Assembly: GCA_022446815.1 (NCBI GenBank)
Contig: JAKVCD010000026.1
Location: 32,536 to 96,535, forward strand
Direction of reading: 5' to 3'
DNA from: Planctomycetota bacterium
GTDB lineage: Bacteria > Planctomycetota > UBA1135 > GCA-002686595
Length of the DNA stretch: 64,000 bases
Made by a program: the position numbers and the translations under genes. Positions 8,277 through 16,706 of the stretch are shown here, in pieces. The notes below the pieces were generated by a model. That model worked only from the letters and a program-made list of their open reading frames with translations. It had not been told where the DNA came from and did no database searches. Each line of letters starts with the position of its first letter. Positions within the stretch are counted from its first letter, which is position 1.

Positions 8277-8935
8277 CGTTCGTTCTCCCGGGGGGTGGAG
8301 GTGCGGATGCTACCCGACTCGAAGCGCAGCAGCTGAGTGGCGAGCTCTTCTGCCTCGTTAGCTGAATGAGTCACATGGAGAGCGGTGACACCCGACTCAG
8401 CGTGGATGGACTTGAGCAGCGCACACATCTCTCCGTGCATGTCTTCGTCGAGCGCGCCGAGCGGCTCGTCAAGGCAGAGGACCTTAGGCCGGAACGCCAA
8501 GGCGCGACCGAGGGCGACGCGCTGCCGCTCACCGCCAGAGAGTCCGTGGGGAGAGCGACCGAGGAGGTGCCCGACCCCTAGGAGCTCTCCGAGCTCTGCC
8601 ACCCGCGCGACCACCTCGGCTTCGGGCGCGCGACGCACCCGGAGGGCGAAGCCGATCTGCTCACCGACGGTGAGCTTCGGAAAGAGCGCACCGTCTTGTG
8701 GGACGTACCCGACGCCGCGGGCAGCCGGTGAGAGCTTGGTGACATCAGCTCCGTCCAAGTGGATCTTCCCGATCAGCGGAGCGCGAAGTCCGCAGAGGAG
8801 TTCGAGCACTGTCGTCTTGCCACAGCCGGTCGGGCCCATGAGCACGGCGTAAGCGCCAGCGGGAACCTCGAAGGAGACGTTCGAGAGATGGAAATCGCCC
8901 TGGTTGAGGGCGACTGAGTCAAAGCAGATCACCAT
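8273..8935 (-). CDS. modC: Molybdate-type ABC transporter ATP-binding protein
   Basis: An ABC ATPase of 220 residues from the ATG at 8935, chosen because the upstream extension is out of character and overlaps modB. Walker A GPTGCGKTT, signature LSGGERQRVALGRAL, Walker B VLCLDEPLGALD and the H-loop His in LHVTHS are all present. It is short for ModC and lacks the C-terminal Mop (TOBE) regulatory domain seen in E. coli ModC. The start overlaps the end of modB by 7 bp and its end overlaps the MoaD-like gene by 4 bp. Molybdate or tungstate specificity is inferred from the neighbours. Confidence 0.85.
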   Translation of the reverse strand: MVICFDSVALNQGDFHLSNVSFEVPAGAYAVLMGPTGCGKTTVLELLCGLRAPLIGKIHLDGADVTKLSPAARGVGYVPQDGALFPKLTVGEQIGFALRVRRAPEAEVVARVAELGELLGVGHLLGRSPHGLSGGERQRVALGRALAFRPKVLCLDEPLGALDEDMHGEMCALLKSIHAESGVTALHVTHSANEAEELATQLLRFESGSIRTSTPRENER

Positions 8936-9726
8936 CCCCTCCTGACGCCGAGGGCACGCGCGGTCACTAAGACAGTGATCGCGGCGAGGACCATGAGCAG
9001 CGAGACCGCGACGGCTGCCTCTAAGTTGCCGGTCGAGAGTTCGAGCCAAACTGTAGAGGGCAAGACCTCGGTCTTCATGCGGGTCGCACCGCTGAAGACG
9101 AGGATGGGGCCGAACTCACCGAGAGCGCGGGCCCAAGCGAGGAGGCCGGCTGAGAGCGCGCCGCCGCCTGCCTGCGGCAGAGTGACTCGCCAGAAGGCCT
9201 GCGCGCGGCTCGCTCCGAGGGTCAGGGCGACCTGCTCGGGGCGCACTGGGAGCTGGTCAAAGGTGACCCGCATGGTCCTGACGGCGAAGGCACAGGAGAC
9301 CGCGAACTGCGCGAGGATCACGCTGGGCACGCGATAGGTCACAGGGACCTGCGACTCGATCGCCTCTCCAAGGGGGCTCTGGAAGAGGATCAAGAGCGAG
9401 AGTCCGATCACCATGGGGGGGAGGACGATCGGGATGTCGAGGACTCCATCCACGAAGCTCTTGCCTGTGAACTCGGTGCGAGAGAGCAGGTACCCGATCG
9501 GCACGGCGAACCAGACAGAGAGGAGGGCTGTGATCGTCGAGCTCGTGAGTGAGAGCTTGGCGGCGTATCGGATCTCCTCACTCTCTAGCGCGTTGAGCAG
9601 GTCTCTAGGGGTGGTGTAGGTCGCGTCTGCGACCAGCATCCCTAGGATGAGCGCGACATAGAGCCCCGCGAAGAGCGCGAGGAAGGCGAGGAATCCGCGG
9701 TCTCTCTTGTCAGCGGGTTGCCTCAC
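8929..9726 (-). CDS. modB: Molybdate/tungstate-type ABC transporter permease
   Basis: A 265-residue integral membrane permease with about six hydrophobic segments. It carries the EAA-loop signature ALTLGASRAQAFWRVTLPQA, which contacts the ATPase, and DIPIVLPPMVIGL, typical of ModB/CysT-type permeases. It overlaps the tandem ModA gene by 4 bp upstream and modC by 7 bp downstream. Together the three genes encode a complete importer. The ligand is inferred from the binding-protein family and from the MoaD/MoeB neighbours, not from ligand residues. Confidence 0.88.
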   Translation of the reverse strand: MRQPADKRDRGFLAFLALFAGLYVALILGMLVADATYTTPRDLLNALESEEIRYAAKLSLTSSTITALLSVWFAVPIGYLLSRTEFTGKSFVDGVLDIPIVLPPMVIGLSLLILFQSPLGEAIESQVPVTYRVPSVILAQFAVSCAFAVRTMRVTFDQLPVRPEQVALTLGASRAQAFWRVTLPQAGGGALSAGLLAWARALGEFGPILVFSGATRMKTEVLPSTVWLELSTGNLEAAVAVSLLMVLAAITVLVTARALGVRRGW

Positions 9727-11249
9727 TTAGACCCCTCTTTGTGCTCTCGCTCCCAGCCGAAGCCGAGTGCGTCGAAGCGCTCGCGCGAGCTTGCGATAGA
9801 GATCGCGTCTAGGAGCCGAGCGAGCGTGCGCTTGTGCTCAGTCGCGTGTGAGATCGCGAAGGGCTGGGTCGCCAGTGCGCCGGGTCTGTCGATCTCTACG
9901 AGGTCGACGTCCTCGAGAGCGGCAGCTGCGTTAGACCGATAGACGATGACTGCGTCTAGGGAGCCCGTGCGCATCTGATTGACGAGGAAGTCGCCGGTCG
10001 CGGAGTCGAGGATGACGTTGCCCGAGGCCTTGAGGCGCTCGCTGAGGCCGGCCTCCTCAAAGACATTGTAAGACAGGGCGCCTAGGGCGGATTTCTCCGG
10101 GTGCCCGAGCCCGACCTCCAAGCCCGGGACGCAGAGGTCCTCTAGGCCGCGGACCCCCGAGGGGTTGCCCTTTCGAACTAAGATGACCATCCGGTTGGAT
10201 GAGACCGTCGTGCCGGGCTGGAAGCGCTCACTCACGACGTCTAGGAAGGTCTGGTCGCAAGAGAAGTATGCGTCCGGTGAGGCGCCGGCGTTCATCTGAG
10301 CGACGAGGATCCCGCACCCGTTGTAGACGCGCGTGACACTCACGCCCTCGCGCTCTTCAAAGGCTCGAACGGTGTCGTCGATCGCGGCGTTCAACATCCC
10401 GCCGCTGAAGAGCAAGAGCTCAGGTCGCTCCTTCCAGAGGTCACCCTCGACGGGCTCATAGCCCATCTCCTCGAAGAGAAGGAGACCCGCATCTCTTGCA
10501 GAGAGGAAGCGGCAGAAGCGCAGCGCGGCGGTCGGCTCTGTGGAAGATTCGAGCACGCAGATCGTGACGGACTTACTCCAGCCTTCGAACTCAGGGAGCT
10601 CAACGCCTACCAGTTCGTCGAACTGATTCACGGTGGAGTCCCACACGAGCGCCGCGTCTAGGCTCCCTAGGTTCAGGTCGTTGGCGAGGTCCATCACGGT
10701 GGGCTTGGTGACCTTGGCTGCGCGCTGAACGTCGTCCCAGTCGCCGCTGTCTGTGAGCGCAGAGCGTACGACGCGCCCGGCTGCCGCCGCCTCCGGGTTC
10801 GCGACGCCGAGCCGAATCTCTGGCCCCAAGAGGTCTGCGACTCGAGCGATCCCCCTAGGGTTCCCGCGCTGGACGCCTACGACGGGCCTCATGGTGGCGA
10901 GGGGGAAGCTCTCGCGAGCGAGCCCCTCTGCGCGCGCGAGCTCGCAGTAGCTCTCGTCGGCTGCGAGGTAGAGGTCTCCGGACTCTGCCACCTTGAGGCT
11001 GCTAAGGAGGGTGCCTGAGCCGCCATAGGTGATGTCCACGCGCACGCCGTAGCGCTCCTCATACTCGCGGGCTGCTGCCTCAACAGGTGGCTTCAGGCCC
11101 GCGGCACAGTAGAGCGTCAGGCTCCCTGCGAGCGGCTGCTCCTCGGCCTCGCCCCTCAGGGACCAGACGAGAGCGGCCAGCAGTGTGAGCGAGCCCAGGA
11201 CGGTGAGCGTGACGCCGTTCGCGCGGCCGAGTCGTTTCTTGGAGAGCAT
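9723..11249 (-). CDS. Membrane-anchored tandem ModA-like substrate-binding protein
   Basis: A 508-residue protein with one N-terminal membrane segment (about residues 13-31, no clear cleavage site) and two consecutive ModA/extracellular solute-binding domains. Domain 1 (about 42-270) starts LTLYCAAGLKPPVEAAAREY and contains GGSGTLLSS and GDLYLAADES. Domain 2 (about 275-500) starts LLLFSGGMLNAAIDDTVRAF and contains YNGCGILVAQM and DAYFSCDQTF. The two are parallel but diverged copies. Family members bind molybdate, tungstate or related anions and deliver them to ModB. Two fused binding domains on one permease are unusual for molybdate systems. It is tightly linked to modB (4 bp overlap) and 8 bp after the LamG fusion gene. 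Confidence 0.82.
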   Translation of the reverse strand: MLSKKRLGRANGVTLTVLGSLTLLAALVWSLRGEAEEQPLAGSLTLYCAAGLKPPVEAAAREYEERYGVRVDITYGGSGTLLSSLKVAESGDLYLAADESYCELARAEGLARESFPLATMRPVVGVQRGNPRGIARVADLLGPEIRLGVANPEAAAAGRVVRSALTDSGDWDDVQRAAKVTKPTVMDLANDLNLGSLDAALVWDSTVNQFDELVGVELPEFEGWSKSVTICVLESSTEPTAALRFCRFLSARDAGLLLFEEMGYEPVEGDLWKERPELLLFSGGMLNAAIDDTVRAFEEREGVSVTRVYNGCGILVAQMNAGASPDAYFSCDQTFLDVVSERFQPGTTVSSNRMVILVRKGNPSGVRGLEDLCVPGLEVGLGHPEKSALGALSYNVFEEAGLSERLKASGNVILDSATGDFLVNQMRTGSLDAVIVYRSNAAAALEDVDLVEIDRPGALATQPFAISHATEHKRTLARLLDAISIASSRERFDALGFGWEREHKEGSK

Positions 11250-11257
11250 GCTTCGCT

Positions 11258-14200
11258 CTATTTGCCTATCCCACCGACGGGGCGGAAGGCAGCGGTGGTC
11301 TGGATCGGGTTGTTACAGGAGCAGCCAGAGCTCGCCTCAGGCGTGAGGAGCAGCCCCCCGGCAGGGATCATGTTGAGCCAGCAGCCGCCGCGCAGCGCGT
11401 CCCAATCATTCCGCTCACGCGTCTCGGGGTTGTACATCCCGTGGTTGTAGTCGCGGAAGAAGAGGTTGTCTGCGGAGGCTGACATCGTCCCGCAGCCGCG
11501 GCGCGAGGGGATCGGGATCTGCAGGTTCTCTCCGGTCTTCAGGTCGAAGACCTTGTCGTCAGCGAAGACCTTCCCCCCGAAGACCACGGGGTGCTGCACC
11601 TTCCCACCGTGGTGGTCTCTGGCCCAGCCGAACTGCTCATCCCACATCCGCGTGCCGTTCTCTGTTCTGAAGGCTTCGAGCTTGTAGTCGCTCTTTGAGC
11701 CGAAGAGGACCATCACGCCATCCTCCACAGAGGTGTAGAGACAGTTGGTGTAGCTCCCGAGGTCGTGTTGCTTCTCCCAGCGCTTCGTACCCTCAAAGAG
11801 GTCGAGGCTCACTAGGTATTGGTCTGTGCCGTTGCGGTCAACCAAGCGACCCTTCGCCAGGCTCGCGTCAGAGGGGACGCGGTCTTCTGCGAAGTAGATC
11901 TCTCCGTCAGCGATCGCGATCGAGGAGTGGATGACTAGACCGCCGGTGTGGCGCCAGAGGACCTCGCCGGTCTCAGGGTTCATCCGGAAGAGCTCCTCCG
12001 CGACGACCTGTTCAAACTCCCAACCGCCGCCGTCGTACCACTCGCCGCTGCGGCCCCGGAAGACGCCCTCAGACCTGGTGATCGATCCGATCAGCGCCCC
12101 CTCGGTGAGGGCGAGGTAACCCCACACCCGCTCAGCGCTCCCGAAGCGTGGGTTGGAAGGCGCTGGGACCTGGAGCTCGCGGAGCACCTCTCCCGTGTCG
12201 CCCTCGATCACCCAGCAGGAGTCTGCCACAGCGACATAGAGGTGATCTTCGTCGCAGATCATGTTCGTGGAGTCAGCCTTCACGTTGGTGCGGATGAGCT
12301 CGGGGATCTCGACGGTCCAGAGGATCGAGCCGTTGTATGCGTCCATCCCGAAGATCCGGTCGTCCCCTTGGACATACATGATTCCGCCGGCTGAGAGGGG
12401 CGCTGGGTTGCGGGCCCCGCGGTCACGCATGGGCCGCGGACCGGGGCGACCAAACCAGGCGATGGTCATGTCGCCGGTGACGAGCTCGTCGCCGCTTGAG
12501 GAGGTGTTCGCTGCGTCGCCGTACTGTGTCGTCCATGAGCCTGCGCCCTCGAGCGCCGCGCGCTTCAAGACCTGCACTCCCTCTGCAGCCTCTTCCCGGA
12601 GGAAGGCGACGCCGCCGTTCGGAGTGAGCAGGCGTCGGATCTCGCCGCCCGCTCCGCGCGGCCCCTCACCCAAGGGGGCACCTGCAGCGACGATCACGTT
12701 TGCAAAGTAGTCGCCATAGGGCAGGTCGCTGCGCTTTCCCCTGTGAATGCTGATCCTCGAGCCGTAGAGGCCGGTCCCTTTGAGGTGGCGACGCGCCTCG
12801 CTCCGTAGCTTAGAGCTCGACTCCACGCAGATGATCTTGAGGTCGGAGCGGACAGCCAGCTCGTAGGCGAGGCGGCAATCGCCTGCTTCAAGGACCAGGG
12901 CCCAGCCGCGGTCCCGAGGGGTCTCTGCGAGGATCTCCTCGGCGAAGGCTGCGAGGGTCGCGCCGCGCTCGTCGTCCGGGTAGGTCGCGGGTCCGGTGGC
13001 CTCCGGGAGGAGCTCGTAGTTGAAGGAGGTGTCGAGCAGCCAGGTCTGCGTCTGTGTCGAGAGCCCGGCCTCGCTCTGTCCCTTGATGAGGAAGTGGTAG
13101 GGGACCTCGAGGGCGAGGTCTGTGAGGGTCAGGCTGTGCTCGGTCTTGGGCTCGTCGGAGCGGGCGGTCGACATGGCGCGACCCGCGGCGGTGGCCTCGA
13201 TGAAGGAGGCGGTAGGCGCGCTGGTCGTCCATGAGACTCGGGCCTCTGTGGGGGAGAGGTAGCGGACGCTCGGCCCGGAGGCGAGCTTCAGCGGGCTCGG
13301 GAAGAGCGGCGCCTTCGCGGCGAACCGCTCCGCCGCTTCTGCGGTCTCCATCTGGCGGTCATAGAGCAGTAGCTCTTGGATGCGCACAGGGGAGAAGTGC
13401 TCACCGACGTCATCCTGCCACCAAGCGGCAGCGGCCAGAGGCGTCACGGGGTTCCGAATCGGCCCCAACTCTCCTCGCCCGATCGCAGCGTCTCTCCCGT
13501 CTACGATCAGGGCCTGCTCGCTGCCGTCGTAGGTCCCGACGACGTGGTACCAGCGGTGGTGTTCGATGTTGACGTTTGAGGTGACCCAAGTGAGCTCTCC
13601 AGGGTTGTCCTCTGAGGAGAGCCCGAAGCGGAAGCGGCCGTCTTGCCAGCCGAGGATCCAGCCAGCGTCGCGCCCCCCGTGCTGATCAAAGGCGGAGGCG
13701 ATGCAGCCTGAGCCTTGCGACTCTTCTATGTAGACGAAGCTCTCGATGGTGACCGCCTCGCTCGGGAGTCCCTCGAGGCCCGGGTTGAGGAGCGCACGGC
13801 CGGAGGTCCCGTCAAAGCGCGCACAAGCGGGCAGCGACTCTCTGTGAACCACCGCGCCGTCGTCGAGCTGAGCGCTCTCGGGAGAGAGGGAGTCATCGAA
13901 GGTCCAGGCCGCCTGCGCGGGCGTGCGCTCGCCCACAGTCGCGCGAGTCATCGCCGGGTGGAGGGCCGCGCCGGCCTCGTACCGCGCCGCGACTGCCTCG
14001 CTAGAGAGCGCGTCACGCCACAAGGTCAGCTCGCTGAGCCACCCGATCATGGGGTAGGCCTCGTTCTCGTCGTGATACGAGCCAACCTCGAAGTACAAGT
14101 TCGCTGGGTAGTTGATCGCGCCGTGCTGCTGCTCGGACTCCACGTCCAGCTGGCCGTTCACGTAGATGCGGGTGAGCTTCCCGTCATAGGTTGCGACGAC

Positions 14201-14683
14201 GTGGTACCAGCGGCCGCTCCGGAAAGGTGTCTTACCCGTGATGTAGGTCATCAAGCCGTCGCCGTCATCGACCCCTTCGGTGGAGAGCCCGAGGCAGAAC
14301 TTGTCGTTGACGTAGCCGAGGAGCCAGCCCTTCTCAAAGCCCCCGTTGTCCTGCATCGCCGTGATGATCGCGCCCCACGGCTGGGCCTTGTCGATCGTGA
14401 CCCATGCCTCTGCGCTGAACTCCTTCTCGGGGAGGGCGCTCGAGGAGACCCCGGCGTCAATCACCGCTCGGTGTGCGGCGCTAGAGAACATGAGCGCGCC
14501 AGGGCCTGCCGCCGCAGAGACACGAGCGCCGCCTTCAAGCCGGAGAGGGTTCTTGCCGCGGAGGTCACGGACCTCGCCCCCTTCGACCTCTTCCGGCCGG
14601 AAGCTCCAGCTCGCGAAGACCTCGCTTGGCTTGGGCTCTTGCGCGGGGGTGCAGGCAAGCGCCGTCAGTATGAGGGAGATCAT
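11258..14683 (-). CDS. LamG-LamG-FN3-methyltransferase-like-PQQ beta-propeller fusion protein
   Basis: A 1141-residue exported protein; the start has a short lipoprotein-type signal (TALAC, Cys about 11). Domains in order: two LamG/concanavalin-like jellyrolls (about 22-240 and 255-465, each with a WYHVVxTYDG motif), an FN3/purple-acid-phosphatase N-terminal-like sandwich (about 475-565), a Rossmann segment resembling class I SAM methyltransferases (about 570-735, VLEAGDCRLAYELA, CVESS, LPYGDYFANVIV), and a PQQ/BamB-type propeller (about 745-1141, with FGMDAYNGSILW and FRMNPETGEVLW blade motifs). The glycine-rich SAM loop is degenerate, so catalysis is uncertain. Comparable fusions occur in Planctomycetota (from memory). 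It overlaps the upstream propeller gene by 4 bp. Confidence 0.75.
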   Translation of the reverse strand: MISLILTALACTPAQEPKPSEVFASWSFRPEEVEGGEVRDLRGKNPLRLEGGARVSAAAGPGALMFSSAAHRAVIDAGVSSSALPEKEFSAEAWVTIDKAQPWGAIITAMQDNGGFEKGWLLGYVNDKFCLGLSTEGVDDGDGLMTYITGKTPFRSGRWYHVVATYDGKLTRIYVNGQLDVESEQQHGAINYPANLYFEVGSYHDENEAYPMIGWLSELTLWRDALSSEAVAARYEAGAALHPAMTRATVGERTPAQAAWTFDDSLSPESAQLDDGAVVHRESLPACARFDGTSGRALLNPGLEGLPSEAVTIESFVYIEESQGSGCIASAFDQHGGRDAGWILGWQDGRFRFGLSSEDNPGELTWVTSNVNIEHHRWYHVVGTYDGSEQALIVDGRDAAIGRGELGPIRNPVTPLAAAAWWQDDVGEHFSPVRIQELLLYDRQMETAEAAERFAAKAPLFPSPLKLASGPSVRYLSPTEARVSWTTSAPTASFIEATAAGRAMSTARSDEPKTEHSLTLTDLALEVPYHFLIKGQSEAGLSTQTQTWLLDTSFNYELLPEATGPATYPDDERGATLAAFAEEILAETPRDRGWALVLEAGDCRLAYELAVRSDLKIICVESSSKLRSEARRHLKGTGLYGSRISIHRGKRSDLPYGDYFANVIVAAGAPLGEGPRGAGGEIRRLLTPNGGVAFLREEAAEGVQVLKRAALEGAGSWTTQYGDAANTSSSGDELVTGDMTIAWFGRPGPRPMRDRGARNPAPLSAGGIMYVQGDDRIFGMDAYNGSILWTVEIPELIRTNVKADSTNMICDEDHLYVAVADSCWVIEGDTGEVLRELQVPAPSNPRFGSAERVWGYLALTEGALIGSITRSEGVFRGRSGEWYDGGGWEFEQVVAEELFRMNPETGEVLWRHTGGLVIHSSIAIADGEIYFAEDRVPSDASLAKGRLVDRNGTDQYLVSLDLFEGTKRWEKQHDLGSYTNCLYTSVEDGVMVLFGSKSDYKLEAFRTENGTRMWDEQFGWARDHHGGKVQHPVVFGGKVFADDKVFDLKTGENLQIPIPSRRGCGTMSASADNLFFRDYNHGMYNPETRERNDWDALRGGCWLNMIPAGGLLLTPEASSGCSCNNPIQTTAAFRPVGGIGK

Positions 14684-16041
14684 TTGCTGTCCTCCTCTTC
14701 GCTGGGGGTTCCAAAGCAGTGGATCGCGCCAGTGTCTGTGCTGACGTAGAGACGGCCTGCGTCAGCGGCGAGCCCGTAGGCACGGCCGTCCACCGGCGCT
14801 GTCCAGAGCTTGGCGCCGTCCTTCGCGGCGTAAGCGGCGATGTAATCCTCACCGCCGGCGATGAGCGCGTCTCCCGCGAGGATCACGTCGAGCGGCTCGT
14901 CGCAGACGCGACGCCAAAGGATGCACTCGCGTATTTCGACCTCGATCTCTCCGAGGCGCTCTGTGCTCCGTTTGAGCTCGCGCTCTGCCTTGGCCTTTTC
15001 AGCGCCGCTCAGGTTGGGGAGTGAGCTCGTGAGCTCGCCGCGGCGCTTGTTCAGCTCGCCGCGCTCCTTAGTGAGCGACACGAACTCTTCGCGTTTCAAG
15101 GCAGAGAGCTCGTTGGTCGTGTGGATATAGCTGACGCCGCGAGTGACGATCATGTGTTGACCCTTAAAGCTCGCGATCTGCGCGCCGCTGCCGCTGGCCT
15201 CAGTCATGTCGCCGGCCTTGCCAGGGCCGAAGATGAGGTCGTCATTCGCGACGATAGCGAAGGTGCCGCTGTTTCCGCCGAGCTGCCGCAGGCGCTTGCC
15301 GTCCCTGCGGTCGAAGACATAGGGCGTCGAACGGCTGGCAGGGACGAAGAGGTGGTCTTTGCTCGCGAGCAGGTAGCCTTGCGGAGCCATGTCGTCGTAG
15401 CTGTTCTTCCAGACAGTGTCCCCAGTGGAGACCTTGAGCGCAGCGACGTAGGAGCCCTCCGAGGGGAAGAGCCCGGCAGTGACGTAGGCCACGCCGTTCG
15501 AGACGACGACCCCTGTGCGCACAGGCCAGAGAGAGATCATCCGGCCGTTCCCGGGGAGGCGCTGATCCTCTGGGGCGACCCTCTCTCTCCAAACGAGCTC
15601 TCCGTTCGAGGCTCGGACGCAATAGACGACGCCGTCGTCGGAGCCTGCGATGACTTTCCCGCCTACGATGGTGGGGGCGAAGCGGACCGGCGCCTCGGTG
15701 TAGTAAGACCAGAGCTCCTCGCCGGTCTCCGCGTCGAGGCAGTGGATCTGTTCATCTGCGGAGGAGCCGAAGAAGAGGCGACCGTCTGCGATAGAGACGT
15801 AGAAGGCGCGGTCAAACCAGAGCCTAGGGGTCAGGTTGATGACCTTGTTGTAGAGGTCATGTCGAGCTGGCCCAGGCCAAGCGTTCTGTGGGCGTCCGGA
15901 GCTCTTGTGGACCCACTCCTCCGTGAGAGGGAAGGCGAGCTCGGTCTTGCTCGCGCCGGTGCGGGCTGCGTTGCCCCGGAAGGTCGGCCAGTCGGCGCCG
16001 CAGAGGGTGGTCGCGGTGAGGAGGAGAGTGATGTGGAGCAT
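14680..16041 (-). CDS. Secreted PQQ/BamB-type beta-propeller protein with coiled-coil insertion
   Basis: A 453-residue exported protein from the ATG at 16041 (signal MLHITLLLTATTLCGA, then DWPTFRGN, a frequent start of planctomycetal PQQ-like proteins). Propeller blade motifs include IHCLDAETGEELW, VYCVRASNGELVW, VAALKVSTGDTVW and IAAYAAKDGAKLW. Between two blades (about residues 320-375) lies a strongly charged helical stretch with heptad-like Leu/Lys/Glu spacing, probably a protruding coiled coil. The repeats bind PQQ in dehydrogenases but are purely structural in BamB; no catalytic Ca site was recognised. It lies 5 bp after the ABC ATPase gene and overlaps the LamG fusion gene by 4 bp. Confidence 0.8.
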   Translation of the reverse strand: MLHITLLLTATTLCGADWPTFRGNAARTGASKTELAFPLTEEWVHKSSGRPQNAWPGPARHDLYNKVINLTPRLWFDRAFYVSIADGRLFFGSSADEQIHCLDAETGEELWSYYTEAPVRFAPTIVGGKVIAGSDDGVVYCVRASNGELVWRERVAPEDQRLPGNGRMISLWPVRTGVVVSNGVAYVTAGLFPSEGSYVAALKVSTGDTVWKNSYDDMAPQGYLLASKDHLFVPASRSTPYVFDRRDGKRLRQLGGNSGTFAIVANDDLIFGPGKAGDMTEASGSGAQIASFKGQHMIVTRGVSYIHTTNELSALKREEFVSLTKERGELNKRRGELTSSLPNLSGAEKAKAERELKRSTERLGEIEVEIRECILWRRVCDEPLDVILAGDALIAGGEDYIAAYAAKDGAKLWTAPVDGRAYGLAADAGRLYVSTDTGAIHCFGTPSEEEDSK

Positions 16042-16046
16042 GGAGG

Positions 16047-16706
16047 TCAGCTGGTGTGCAGGGTCCCGTCGCGTAGCCACAGCGTACGGCTCGCTCGAGA
16101 TTCTGGCGTCTGGGAGTGCGTCGCCATGAGGACGGCGCCCCCTCCTGCTGTGTACTGAGTCAAGAGGTCGAGCACGACCTCTGCTGAGTCTGGGTCGAGA
16201 TTCCCCGTGGGCTCATCCGCGAGGATGAGGGTGGGCTTGTTGAAGAGCGCGCGGCAGACGGCGACCCGCTGTCGCTCACCAGCGGAGAGGGCCGCGGGGC
16301 GATGGTCTGCTCGGTGCTGAAGGCCAACGGACTCAAGCAGCTCATCTGCGCGCGCTTCGCGCTCCTGGCGGGAGAGATCGGAGCGGACGGCGAGGAGGTT
16401 GTCTCTCGCGCTCAGGTAAGGCACGAGGTGGAACATTTGAAAGACAAAGCCGACCTGCTGCGCGCGAGCGCGAGCGCGTGCGCCGCTGGAGAGTGAGTAC
16501 AGGTCTTCCGAGCCGATCTGAACGGTCCCACCGCTAGGTCGCAGCATCCCGCCTAGGGCGAGGAGCAGGGTCGTCTTCCCGCTCCCGCTCACACCGCGCA
16601 AGCAACAGAACTCACCGGCTTCAAGCTCGAGATCTAAACCCCTGAGACAGCGCACCTCAGCGCTCGCGTCGCGCCAGGTGTGTTCGATAGAGCGCGCGCG
16701 GATCAC
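16047..16706 (-). CDS. LolD/MacB-type ABC transporter ATP-binding protein
   Basis: A 219-residue ATPase starting at a GTG (16706) that overlaps the permease stop as GTGA. Walker A GVSGSGKTT, Q-loop QVGFVFQMFHLVPYLSA (the phrase typical of LolD/MacB ATPases), signature LSAGERQRVAVCRAL (LSAGE instead of LSGGQ) and Walker B LILADEPTGNLD are visible. With the adjacent FtsX-fold permease it would form a mechanotransmission or lipoprotein-release type ABC complex acting on envelope components. The direct neighbours are two propeller proteins, plausible clients or periplasmic partners (inference). Confidence 0.87.
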   Translation of the reverse strand: MIRARSIEHTWRDASAEVRCLRGLDLELEAGEFCCLRGVSGSGKTTLLLALGGMLRPSGGTVQIGSEDLYSLSSGARARARAQQVGFVFQMFHLVPYLSARDNLLAVRSDLSRQEREARADELLESVGLQHRADHRPAALSAGERQRVAVCRALFNKPTLILADEPTGNLDPDSAEVVLDLLTQYTAGGGAVLMATHSQTPESRASRTLWLRDGTLHTS

